Origin: Thalassobius sp049116315
GTDB taxonomy: Bacteria > Pseudomonadota > Alphaproteobacteria > Rhodobacterales > Rhodobacteraceae
DNA: 64,000 nucleotides
Direction: 5' to 3'
Assembly: GCA_049116315.1 (NCBI GenBank)
Contig: JAGDZD010000002.1
Coordinates: forward strand, 1 to 64,000
Shown here piece by piece: positions 54,080-62,376 of this stretch (within the stretch, counting starts at the first letter, position 1; each line of letters begins with the position of its first letter). The notes under the pieces are model-generated. The model was not told the DNA's origin. It did no database searches and saw nothing but the letters and a program-made list of their open reading frames with translations. Position numbers and translations under genes: made by a program.

Positions 54080-57004
54080 TCAGCCCAGCTCGGCGAGACG
54101 CGCCAATGCTTCTTTCAATTTCCCGTCTTCTTCCTCGCGGGCTGCGAGGTTGCCACGGGCTTCCTCTACAACTTCTGCAGGGGCAGAGGCGACAAATTTA
54201 GGATTGTTCAACCGTCCACGCAGGCCGCCCAATTCTTTGGCCAGCTTGCCAATGGATTTCTCCAGACGGGCTTTTTCTTCATCAATATCAATGATATCTG
54301 CCAATGGCAGCCCAAACAGCCCCCCTTCGACGGCCACCGTGATACAGCCCTTAGGGAAGCTTTCAACCGCGGTGAGGCTATCCACACGCGCCAAGCGTTT
54401 GATCATCACCTCATTGCCGGCCCAAGCAGCTTTGCCCGCGGCGTCAAGCTCGCTCACCAGCATCGGAATTTTCAATCCTGCGGGCACGTGCATCTGCGAG
54501 CGCGCAGAGCGCACGCCTTCGATCAATGCAATCACCCAGTTCATTTCACGGTCCGCCTCCGCGTCAACCAAGGCTTCTGCGGTATAGGTCGGCCAATCCG
54601 CATGCACCAACATCTTGGCGCGCGTCCCGGTTTCGCCCCACAACTCTTCGGTGATGAACGGCATGATCGGGTGCAGCAAGATCAAACATTGATCCAAGAC
54701 CCAGCCCATGACCTGCTGGGTTTCCGCTTTGGCGGCGGCGTCATCCCCTTGCAACAAGGGTTTTGACAGTTCCACATACCAGTCACAGACTTTGCCCCAG
54801 ACAAATCCATAAAGCGTCTGTGCCGCATCATTAAACCGATAGGCTTCCAGAGCTTGATCAACCGTTTCACGGGCTTTGGCGACTTCGCCAATGATCCATT
54901 TGTTCACGGTGGCCTTGGCCTCTGGCATCTCAGCCGAGGGCGCGCCTTTGGCGTAAACGTCGTTCATTTCGGCAAAACGTGTGGCGTTCCAAATCTTGGT
55001 GCCAAAGTTGCGATACCCAGCGATGCGTTGCATATCCAGCTTCAGCACGCCGCCCAAGGCCGCCATAGCGGCAGAGGAGAACCGCAACGCATCCGCGCCG
55101 TATTCGTCAATGATATCCAGCGGATCCATCACGTTGCCGGTGGATTTGGACATTTTCTTGCCCTTGGCATCGCGCACCAACCCATGCAGGTAAACCGTGT
55201 CAAACGGTACTTGATCCACCACAGCCAGCTGCATCATCATCATCCGCGCCACCCAGAAGAACAGAATGTCTTGCCCTGTCACCAAAGTCGATGTCGGGAA
55301 GTACTTCTGCAACTCAGGAGTTTGTTCGGGCCAGCCAAGCGTGCCAATGGGCCAAAGGCCGGAGGAAAACCACGTGTCGAGCACGTCGGGATCGCGTGTC
55401 AGCTCCACGCCTGCGCCCGCTTGCGCCTGTGCCTCCGCTTCAGTGGCGGCACAAAATTGATTGCCGTCGTTGTCGAACCACACTGGAATCTGATGCCCCC
55501 ACCAAAGCTGGCGCGAAATACACCAAGGCTCGATGTTTTCCAGCCAGTGGAAATACACTTTTTCACCGCTCTCGGGCATGATTTTCACATCCCCATTGCG
55601 CACGGCGTCCAAGGCAGGCCCAACAATTTTTGAGGTCTCAACAAACCACTGATCCGTCAGCATCGGCTCGATCACCACTTTGGAGCGATCCCCAAAAGGC
55701 TGCATGATGGGCTTGTTTTCCACATAGGGCACCAGCTCAGTGACCTCGGATGTGTTGCCCTCGTCGTCTTTGACGGTTCTGGTCTCGCTGACCATTACTG
55801 CAAGGCCTTCGGCGGTGATATCGGCCACAACGCGTTTGCGCGCCTCAAACCGATCCAAACCGCGGTATTCTTCGGGCACCAAATTCATCGCTGAGATGCT
55901 GGCCTCGGTGAAGTCCGCCTCGCCATTGGCAATAGCCTGCGCGATGGTGGCTTCTTCGACATAGGACTTGCCGTCGGCCCGCATGTTGGCCTTGGTGTCC
56001 ATCAAGTTGTACATCGGAATGCCGCCGCGCTTGGCAACCTGATAGTCGTTGAAATCATGGGCTCCGGTGATCTTCACCGCACCCGAGCCAAAGTCTTTGT
56101 CCGGATAGTCATCGGTGATGATGGGGATCAATCGACGCTGGGCCTTGGGGCCAACCGGGATCTCACAGAGCATGCCAACAATTGGGGCATAGCGCTCATC
56201 GGATGGGTGAACCGCCACAGCGCCGTCACCCAGCATGGTTTCTGGCCGGGTGGTGGCAATCGAGATATAGTCGCGCGTCTCTTCCAGCGTCACATTGCCG
56301 TCGTCGTCTTTTTCGACATAGGTATAGGTGGCCCCGCCCGCCAGAGGGTACTTAAAGTGCCACATGTGACCGGCCACTTCGATGTTCTCGACCTCAAGAT
56401 CGGAAATCGCGGTTTCAAAATGTGGGTCCCAGTTGACCAAGCGCTTGCCGCGATAAATCAGCCCCTTGTTGAACATTTCAACAAACACTTTGATGACCGC
56501 ATCATGGAAGTTTGGAGAGTTCTCGTGACCCACGCGGGTGTCACCCTGAGCGCCCGCCATGGTGAAAGCTGTGCGGTCAAAATCACAGGAGGCGCCAAGA
56601 CGCTTCAGCTGGTTGATGATGGTCCCGCCGGATTGCTCTTTCCACTCCCAAACCTTTTCAAGGAACTTCTCACGGCCAAGTTCGGTGCGCTTGGGCTGTT
56701 GGGTTTCGGCCAATTGGCGCTCCACCACCATCTGCGTTGCAATGCCCGCATGATCGGTGCCTGGCTGCCAGAGGGTGTCAAACCCCTGCATGCGTTTCCA
56801 ACGCATCAAAATATCTTGCAACGTGTTGTTAAATGCATGGCCCATGTGCAGCACACCCGTGACATTGGGTGGTGGGATCATGATGCAAAAGCTACTGGCC
56901 TCAGGTTTGGCATTGGCACCTGCTTTAAAACAGCCCGCTTGCTCCCAGGCTGCATAAAGCCGGCTTTCGGCTTCTGCCGCATTAAAGGTCTTTTCCATCG
57001 CCAT
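54080..57004 (-). CDS. valS: Valyl-tRNA synthetase
   Basis: 974-residue class Ia synthetase that charges tRNA-Val. The HIGH motif is HMGH at residues 53-56 (PPNVTGVLHMGHAF), and the KMSKS loop is intact near residue 612 (KGKKMSKSTGNVMDP). The connective editing domain lies between. The C-terminus has a coiled coil (EEKARLEKSIGKLAKELGGLRGRLN), as in other bacterial ValRS. It starts at ATG 57004. No T-box or other leader is seen. Confidence 0.98.
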   Translation of the reverse strand: MAMEKTFNAAEAESRLYAAWEQAGCFKAGANAKPEASSFCIMIPPPNVTGVLHMGHAFNNTLQDILMRWKRMQGFDTLWQPGTDHAGIATQMVVERQLAETQQPKRTELGREKFLEKVWEWKEQSGGTIINQLKRLGASCDFDRTAFTMAGAQGDTRVGHENSPNFHDAVIKVFVEMFNKGLIYRGKRLVNWDPHFETAISDLEVENIEVAGHMWHFKYPLAGGATYTYVEKDDDGNVTLEETRDYISIATTRPETMLGDGAVAVHPSDERYAPIVGMLCEIPVGPKAQRRLIPIITDDYPDKDFGSGAVKITGAHDFNDYQVAKRGGIPMYNLMDTKANMRADGKSYVEEATIAQAIANGEADFTEASISAMNLVPEEYRGLDRFEARKRVVADITAEGLAVMVSETRTVKDDEGNTSEVTELVPYVENKPIMQPFGDRSKVVIEPMLTDQWFVETSKIVGPALDAVRNGDVKIMPESGEKVYFHWLENIEPWCISRQLWWGHQIPVWFDNDGNQFCAATEAEAQAQAGAGVELTRDPDVLDTWFSSGLWPIGTLGWPEQTPELQKYFPTSTLVTGQDILFFWVARMMMMQLAVVDQVPFDTVYLHGLVRDAKGKKMSKSTGNVMDPLDIIDEYGADALRFSSAAMAALGGVLKLDMQRIAGYRNFGTKIWNATRFAEMNDVYAKGAPSAEMPEAKATVNKWIIGEVAKARETVDQALEAYRFNDAAQTLYGFVWGKVCDWYVELSKPLLQGDDAAAKAETQQVMGWVLDQCLILLHPIMPFITEELWGETGTRAKMLVHADWPTYTAEALVDAEADREMNWVIALIEGVRSARSQMHVPAGLKIPMLVSELDAAGKAAWAGNEVMIKRLARVDSLTAVESFPKGCITVAVEGGLFGLPLADIIDIDEEKARLEKSIGKLAKELGGLRGRLNNPKFVASAPAEVVEEARGNLAAREEEDGKLKEALARLAELG

Positions 57005-57016
57005 GATCCGGATCCC

Positions 57017-57178
57017 ATGTCAAACTTTGTTTGGATCGGGTCTATCGAATTGAGGACCGAAGGAAAAGGCGGTTCTGTTGCGATGCTCGGTGAAATTGAG
57101 CGCCCTGCGGGCGCGCTGGATATCTCGTCAGTGGCAGAATGCCACTTCCTCGGATTGGTGCCCGTGATACGCCCATGA
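57017..57178 (+). CDS. Possible small protein, divergent from valS
   Basis: 53-codon ORF (MSNFVWIGSIELRTEG...) starting 13 nt from the valS start. It has no clear ribosome site, and the frame also stays open antisense to valS, which argues against it. In favour: a 3'-end repeat element begins about 22 nt after its stop on the same strand, as it does behind real genes at 18111, 51913 and 53958. It may be the remains of a lost gene. Confidence 0.25.
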   Translation: MSNFVWIGSIELRTEGKGGSVAMLGEIERPAGALDISSVAECHFLGLVPVIRP

Positions 57179-57201
57179 CCCTTTCTGCCCGCAGCTCTCT
57201 T

Positions 57202-57266
57202 TTTCTTGGTCTGAAATACCTCGGGGGTGAATGGTGAATGTTTTCACCAGAGGGGGCAGCGCCCCC
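57202..57266 (+). repeat. 3'-end element, type B
   Basis: CTTTTTCTTGGTCTG leads to AAATACCTCGGGGGTG, the hairpin GGTGAA-tgtt-TTCACC (57233-57248) and GGGGGC-agc-GCCCCC (57252-57266). It is nearly the same as the minus-strand element at 51843-51913. The rest of the gap up to 57457 shows nothing else recognisable. Confidence 0.7.
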
Positions 57267-57457
57267 GCCGTCCTATGGGGTTTTCGCGCTCGTAGGCCGG
57301 CAGGGGACGGGGATAAAATTCGGCGTGCCGTGGATTGACCCGTCAAACGGCTGCCCTAATTAGCACTGGCAGAAGTTGAATAGATGCCTAGACTGGTCGG
57401 GAACGGACGACCGGCTAAGTGTCGCTCTCATCCCCATATTTTTGACGAGGTTATCTG

Positions 57458-59755
57458 ATGGAAAAATTTGGCAAGAGCCAACCTGTGAAGCGGGTTGAAG
57501 ACGTCCGATTTTTGACTGGTTCGGGGCAATACATGGATGATGTGGCCCCAGAGGGGGCGTTGCGGGCTTTGGTGTTTCGCTCGCCCGTGGCCCATGCCAC
57601 CGTGACCACATTGGACGTCACGGAGGCGGGCGCCGCTGAGGGCGTGCATTTGGTTCTGACGGGCGCAGATATGATTGCGGCTGGCATCATCAAAGGAATG
57701 GCTGGGGCAACATTGAAGAACCGCGATGGCTCTGACGCCATCAACCCTCATCGCCCGGTTCTGGCCGGGGATCGATTGCGGTTTGTCGGAGAGCCGGTGG
57801 CTTTGGTCGTGGCTGAGACGCTAGAGCAATGCCGCGATGCGATCGAGTTGATTGAGCTTGATTACGATGAATTGCCTGTAAAACTTGATCTGGCCGTGGG
57901 CGGAGAACCTTTGCATGACAACGTGCCTGACAATCGTGGGTTTGATTGGCACCTGGGGGATGAAGCCGCGTTTGAAGCCGCCGAAGCCAAGGCCAGCCGC
58001 GTTGTTGAAATGGAGGTTGGTGACAACCGGGTCATTGTGAACTCGATGGAACCTCGGGGGTGTTTCGCAGAGTGGACAGATGGGCGGTTGCATCTGAGCT
58101 ACAGCGGGCAGGGGGTGTGGGGCGCCAAAAGCGAGTTGGCCCGTTTGCTCAATTTGGAGGAGGCGACAATTCGTGTGACCACGCCGGATGTGGGCGGTGG
58201 TTTCGGCATGAAAGCGATGATGTATCCCGAGTATTTCTCGGTGTCGCATGCGGCCATGACGCTTGAACGTCCGGTGCATTGGATCAGTGATCGCAGCGAC
58301 GCGATGGTCAGTGATCACCATGCACGTGACCTTGTCAGTATCGCTAAACTGGCTTTTGACGATGACAATCGTATTTTGGGGTATCGCGTAGACACCCGCA
58401 GCAATCTTGGAAGCTATACCAGCCAGTATGGTCAATTCATGCAGACCGAGTTGTTTTCGCGGGTTTTGATGGGCACTTATGATGTGCAGGCCACCTATAT
58501 TCGCTGTGAAGGGTTTTACACCAACACCACACAAGTTGATGCCTATCGCGGAGCGGGACGTCCTGAGGCGATCTATCTGCTAGAGCGGATGATGGATGCC
58601 GCAGCGCGCGCGCTTGAAGTAGATCCATGGGAATTGCGGCGGATCAACTTTATCAAACCTGATCAGTTTCCTTATAAAACGGCGACGGATGAGCTTTATG
58701 ATGTTGGCGATTTTGTGCGGGTTTTGGATGCGGCTGAAATCCGGTGTGATCGCGCGGGATTTGCCGCCCGCAAAGCAGAGGCCTTGAGCCGAGGCAAACT
58801 GCGCGGCATGGGCTTGTGTTACTATATTGAAAGTATTTTGGGTGATCCTTCGGAAACTGCCAAGGTAGAGTTCAATGCAGATGGCACTGTGTCGATCTAC
58901 GTTGGCACGCAATCCAACGGGCAGGGGCATGAAACTGCGTACACCACCTTTCTGAGCGATCAGACGGGTATTCCACAGGATCTTATTCAGGTGGTGCAGG
59001 GGGACAGTGACAGAATTGCCCATGGGGGCGGAACAGGCGGATCGCGCTCTGTAACAACACAGGCCAATGCGACGCTGGCCACGGTCGAAGTGATGGTCAA
59101 AGCCTTTGCGCCCTATCTGGCCGAGAAAATGGGGGTCGATCCCGCGGATGTGACATTTGATGATGAGACGTTTCGCGCGGCAGGGTCTAACCTGACCCCA
59201 ACCTTTATCGAAGCGGCTGAAATGGCGCGAGAGGACGCGCGTGACGATTTGCTCAGCCACACAGCCACGGCTCAATTGCCCGCGCGCTCTTATCCCAATG
59301 GGGCGCATATCGCCGAGGTGGAAATTGACCCGGAAACCGGGGAAACATCGGTTGTTGCCTATACGGTTGTTGATGATTTTGGCAACCTTATCAATCCGGT
59401 ACTGGCCGAGGGGCAGGTTCATGGTGGTGTGGTGCAGGGTTTGGGACAGGCATTGATGGAACATACGGTGTATGATTCTGAAGGGCAGCTGCTGAGCGCG
59501 AGCTTCATGGATTATCAAATGCCGCGCGCGGATGAATTTCCGATGTTTGGCTTCACAACCGAGGCGGTGCCGTCAACCGCAAATGTGATGGGAATGAAGG
59601 GATGCGGCGAAGCTGGCACGGTTGGTGCAATGTCTGCAGGTACCAATGCCGTTCTAGATGCCTTGTGGGATCGCGGTGTGCGGCAGGTCGATATGCCCAC
59701 CACACCACTCAGAGTTTGGGAATATTTGAAGGATGCGACTGAACAGACTAGCTAA
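57458..59755 (+). CDS. Orphan molybdenum hydroxylase large subunit, form-II CoxL-like
   Basis: 765-residue xanthine-oxidase-family molybdopterin subunit. It carries AYRGAGR at residues 362-368, the form-II (putative CO dehydrogenase) motif, not the form-I AYxCSFR of true CO oxidisers. The molybdopterin motif GGTGGSRS and the catalytic Glu E718 in GCGEAGTVGA are intact. No medium (FAD) or small (2Fe-2S) subunit gene is adjacent, which is unusual. The next gene overlaps it by 23 nt. The substrate may be another aldehyde or heterocycle, not CO. Confidence 0.92.
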   Translation: MEKFGKSQPVKRVEDVRFLTGSGQYMDDVAPEGALRALVFRSPVAHATVTTLDVTEAGAAEGVHLVLTGADMIAAGIIKGMAGATLKNRDGSDAINPHRPVLAGDRLRFVGEPVALVVAETLEQCRDAIELIELDYDELPVKLDLAVGGEPLHDNVPDNRGFDWHLGDEAAFEAAEAKASRVVEMEVGDNRVIVNSMEPRGCFAEWTDGRLHLSYSGQGVWGAKSELARLLNLEEATIRVTTPDVGGGFGMKAMMYPEYFSVSHAAMTLERPVHWISDRSDAMVSDHHARDLVSIAKLAFDDDNRILGYRVDTRSNLGSYTSQYGQFMQTELFSRVLMGTYDVQATYIRCEGFYTNTTQVDAYRGAGRPEAIYLLERMMDAAARALEVDPWELRRINFIKPDQFPYKTATDELYDVGDFVRVLDAAEIRCDRAGFAARKAEALSRGKLRGMGLCYYIESILGDPSETAKVEFNADGTVSIYVGTQSNGQGHETAYTTFLSDQTGIPQDLIQVVQGDSDRIAHGGGTGGSRSVTTQANATLATVEVMVKAFAPYLAEKMGVDPADVTFDDETFRAAGSNLTPTFIEAAEMAREDARDDLLSHTATAQLPARSYPNGAHIAEVEIDPETGETSVVAYTVVDDFGNLINPVLAEGQVHGGVVQGLGQALMEHTVYDSEGQLLSASFMDYQMPRADEFPMFGFTTEAVPSTANVMGMKGCGEAGTVGAMSAGTNAVLDALWDRGVRQVDMPTTPLRVWEYLKDATEQTS

Positions 59756-60788
59756 GCACTTTCTTGATTGGGTGAAGCCCGGCTTTTTGTCGGGCCACTC
59801 CCCGGTGACGGTGCAACGCGGTTCGGTGGTTCATGTCATCATTCTGGATGGGACGATGTCCTCGCTGGAACGGGGGGCGGAAACCAACGCGGGTCTTACC
59901 TATCGCTTGATGTCCCAGATTGGGGCACCCGTGTCGGTCTTTTACGAAGCGGGCGTGCAATGGGGGGCGTGGCGCAATGCGCCGGATGTTTTGATGGGGC
60001 GCGGGATCAATCGACAGATCCGGCGGGCCTATGGCTATCTCTGTAGTCGGTATCGGCCGGGTGACAAGGTTTACCTGTTTGGATATTCCCGTGGGGCATT
60101 TGCTGTGCGCTCTTTGGCCGGTGTTGTCGATCAGGTTGGGCTGTTGCGGGCTGAACATGCAACCGAACGCAATATTCGTCAGGCCTATCGCCATTATCAA
60201 GCCGCCCCGGGCAGCCAGGCCGCAGAGGCGTTTCGCATGGCCCACTGCCATGACGCAGCAACGATCGAAATGATCGGGGTGTGGGACACAGTTAAAGCGC
60301 TTGGACTTCGGTTGCCAATCCTGTGGAAATGGGCCGAAGAGAAGCATAGCTTCCATTCGCACAATCTGGGCGCTTCGGTCAAAAATGGCTTCCATGCGCT
60401 GGCATTGGATGAAACCCGTGAGGCGTTTGAGCCGGTTTTGTGGGATAGCGCCCATAGCACGGGCTCGCATATCGAACAGATGTGGTTTCGCGGCACCCAT
60501 GGGGACATCGGCGGGCAAGTCGGTCGCTATCAACAAGCGCGCCCCTTGGCCAATGTGCCGCTCACGTGGATGCTTGGACAGGCGGAACGCTGCGGTTTGC
60601 CGCTGCCTGACAATTGGCAGGCTGCCTTTCCCACCAACTCAAGCGCGCCCTCGGTAGGCACATGGCGGGGCTGGGGCATTGTGTTTTTGCTGCGCAAGCG
60701 ACGTATTGTGGGGGAGGATCCCTCGGAAACCCTGCACTGCACAGCCCTAGACGATATCCCACCAGAAGATTATCAAACCGCCGTCTAA
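59733..60788 (+). CDS. DUF2235 alpha/beta-hydrolase-like protein
   Basis: 351-residue DUF2235 protein. The nucleophile elbow GYSRGAFAVR (GxSxG) near residue 118, preceded by VIILDGT near residue 37, fits this alpha/beta-hydrolase family, which includes type VI secretion phospholipases. Here there are no T6SS genes, so a housekeeping or unknown hydrolase role is likelier. Its start lies inside coxL (23-nt overlap). A double-hairpin repeat follows. Confidence 0.85.
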   Translation: MRLNRLAKHFLDWVKPGFLSGHSPVTVQRGSVVHVIILDGTMSSLERGAETNAGLTYRLMSQIGAPVSVFYEAGVQWGAWRNAPDVLMGRGINRQIRRAYGYLCSRYRPGDKVYLFGYSRGAFAVRSLAGVVDQVGLLRAEHATERNIRQAYRHYQAAPGSQAAEAFRMAHCHDAATIEMIGVWDTVKALGLRLPILWKWAEEKHSFHSHNLGASVKNGFHALALDETREAFEPVLWDSAHSTGSHIEQMWFRGTHGDIGGQVGRYQQARPLANVPLTWMLGQAERCGLPLPDNWQAAFPTNSSAPSVGTWRGWGIVFLLRKRRIVGEDPSETLHCTALDDIPPEDYQTAV

Positions 60789-60800
60789 ACCCACGCGGGT

Positions 60801-60841
60801 CGGAATTTGACAAATTCCGGATCGGAAAATCGCATTTTCCG
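60801..60841. repeat. Double-hairpin repeat element, copy 3
   Basis: CGGAATTTG-a-CAAATTCCG (60801-60819) and CGGAAAAT-cgc-ATTTTCCG (60823-60841) lie in the 77-nt gap between convergent genes. Both match hairpins at 12477 and 1083. Confidence 0.75.
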
Positions 60842-60865
60842 CGTCACCGCCTGTGGCCGGCCGCG

Positions 60866-61348
60866 TTACCTGATTTTCATGACAATGCAGGTGGTCGAGC
60901 CCGTTGCATAGAGACGATCATCATCGCGGCCTCTGATTTCACCATTGGCGATGCCCGTAGAGCGTCCAACGTGCTGGGTTTTGCCCACGGCGCGCACTTT
61001 GGTGCCAACCGGGGTAGGGCGCAGAATGTTAATTTTGTATTCAAGCGTGGTGTAGACGCTGCCTTTGGGCACTTGGGTCATCACGGCGCAGGCCATGCAG
61101 CTGTCCAGCACCGTGCCGTACCACCCGCCATGCACCGTGCCCATTGGGTTTGAGGCTTCGAAGGGGGGCTCCCCTTCGAATGCGACCAGCCCATCTTCAA
61201 CTTTGCTCAGGCGAAAGTTCAATAGGGCAGCTATCGGAGGGCCCGAGGCGTCGCCCTGCAACATCTGCGTCATGGCGTCAAAGCCCGACTGGCTCAAGAG
61301 ATCCTCTTGGCTGAACAGCTGATCAGGCGATGTGGCGACTTTTTGCAT
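60866..61348 (-). CDS. PaaI-type hotdog thioesterase
   Basis: 160-residue acyl-CoA thioesterase of the PaaI/YdiI hotdog group. The motif NPMGTVHGGWYGTVLDSCMACAV near residues 84-106 is the PaaI signature (HGG). It probably hydrolyses phenylacetyl-CoA-like or medium-chain acyl-CoA esters. It is convergent with the DUF2235 gene. The neighbour metF is 64 nt downstream... on the opposite side, upstream of its start, with no shared pathway evident. Confidence 0.88.
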   Translation of the reverse strand: MQKVATSPDQLFSQEDLLSQSGFDAMTQMLQGDASGPPIAALLNFRLSKVEDGLVAFEGEPPFEASNPMGTVHGGWYGTVLDSCMACAVMTQVPKGSVYTTLEYKINILRPTPVGTKVRAVGKTQHVGRSTGIANGEIRGRDDDRLYATGSTTCIVMKIR

Positions 61349-61412
61349 AAACGGTCCTCCTCGCGAAAAGGTGGACCGAATTTGCTGTGTCTACAACCTA
61401 TTGGACGTGACG

Positions 61413-62279
61413 TCAGGCCACGTTTTCCAGATTTGTTTTAGGGCTGATGCCGAGGGCGTGGCACACATCGCGGGTCAATTCCGGACGGTTCAGCGTGTAA
61501 AAGTGCAACGAGTCCACGCCGCCTTCGATCAGATCGGTGCATAATTCGGTGCACATTGCAGTGGCCAGCAAATCAGTGCGCCCATCGCGATCGGCTTTTT
61601 CGAAGGACTCGATGACCCAATCAGGCACCGAGGTGCCACAACGTTCGGCAAACTTGCGTGTGCCTTTGAAGTTTTCGATTGGCAAAATGCCCGGGATAAT
61701 CGGCTTGTCGATGCCAGCTTTGACGCAGGCATCACGGAACCGGAAAAACGTGTCTGCTTCGAAGAAGAACTGGGTCAGCGCTTCGTCTGCACCGGCGTCA
61801 AACTTGCGTTTCAACCAGTCGATGTCCGCCTGATGGTTCGGGCTTTCGGGGTGCTTTTCGGGATAGGCCCCAACGCGGATGGTGAATTTTCCGGTCGCCG
61901 CCAGCGCTTCGATCAGCTCTACCGAGCTGCCAAATCCAGAATTATGCGCTTTGAACGCGCTGTCCCCTTTTGGCGGATCGCCGCGCAGCGCCACCAATTC
62001 GGTCACGCCAGCTGCGGCAAAGCTTTCAGCGATTTCCAGTGTCTCGTCGCGGGTTGCTTCGACACAGGTCAGATGAGCGGCAACATTCAGACCCGAGTTT
62101 TTGTGAATGGTCGCAACCGCGTCCCGTGTCAGATCACGCGTTGTGCCGCCCGCACCGTAGGTCACGGACACAAAGCGAGGGTTAAGCGGGGCCAGAGCCT
62201 GCACCGTGTCCCAGAGGCGGAACGAACCTTCAAGGTTCTTGGGCGGGAAAAATTCTAGCGAAATCGAAGGTACATTCAT
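61413..62279 (-). CDS. metF: 5,10-methylenetetrahydrofolate reductase
   Basis: 288-residue FAD-dependent reductase that makes 5-methyl-THF for methionine synthesis. The N-terminal ISLEFFPPKN, VTYGAGGTTRD and LRGDPP motifs are diagnostic. I use ATG 62279; a GTG one codon earlier is in frame. It is divergent from the MetR-like regulator with dyads between, so homocysteine-dependent control is likely. Confidence 0.97.
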   Translation of the reverse strand: MNVPSISLEFFPPKNLEGSFRLWDTVQALAPLNPRFVSVTYGAGGTTRDLTRDAVATIHKNSGLNVAAHLTCVEATRDETLEIAESFAAAGVTELVALRGDPPKGDSAFKAHNSGFGSSVELIEALAATGKFTIRVGAYPEKHPESPNHQADIDWLKRKFDAGADEALTQFFFEADTFFRFRDACVKAGIDKPIIPGILPIENFKGTRKFAERCGTSVPDWVIESFEKADRDGRTDLLATAMCTELCTDLIEGGVDSLHFYTLNRPELTRDVCHALGISPKTNLENVA

Positions 62280-62330
62280 CACACTGGTCCATCATATCTT
62301 GGTTGGCCCCTTGTCGCCCGAATCGGTTTG

Positions 62331-62343
62331 TGAGACAACTTCA
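62331..62343. promoter_or_regulatory. MetR-type half-consensus site
   Basis: TGAG-ACAAC-TTCA differs from the MetR consensus TGAA-N5-TTCA at one base. It lies between divergent metF and the regulator. Confidence 0.4.
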
Positions 62344-62355
62344 TAATTCTCAAGG

Positions 62356-62370
62356 TGAACATGAGGTTCA
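62356..62370. promoter_or_regulatory. Dyad between metF and the LysR/MetR regulator
   Basis: TGAAC-atgag-GTTCA is a perfect inverted repeat close to the MetR type, though the spacing of TGAA and TTCA is 7 instead of 5. It lies 7 nt upstream of the regulator ATG, which suits autoregulation. Confidence 0.5.
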
Positions 62371-62376
62371 TTCATA

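Noticed and set aside
56057..57178. 373-codon plus-strand ORF antisense to valS
   Set aside because: Most of it is the antisense of a clear ValRS. Only the last 53 codons lie outside and are listed separately as a weak candidate.
57458..59755. True aerobic CO dehydrogenase
   Set aside because: The active-site motif is AYRGAGR, not the form-I AYxCSFR, and coxM/coxS are missing, so CO oxidation is not claimed.
59733..60788. Type VI secretion effector
   Set aside because: DUF2235 occurs in T6SS lipases, but no T6SS or immunity gene is present here.
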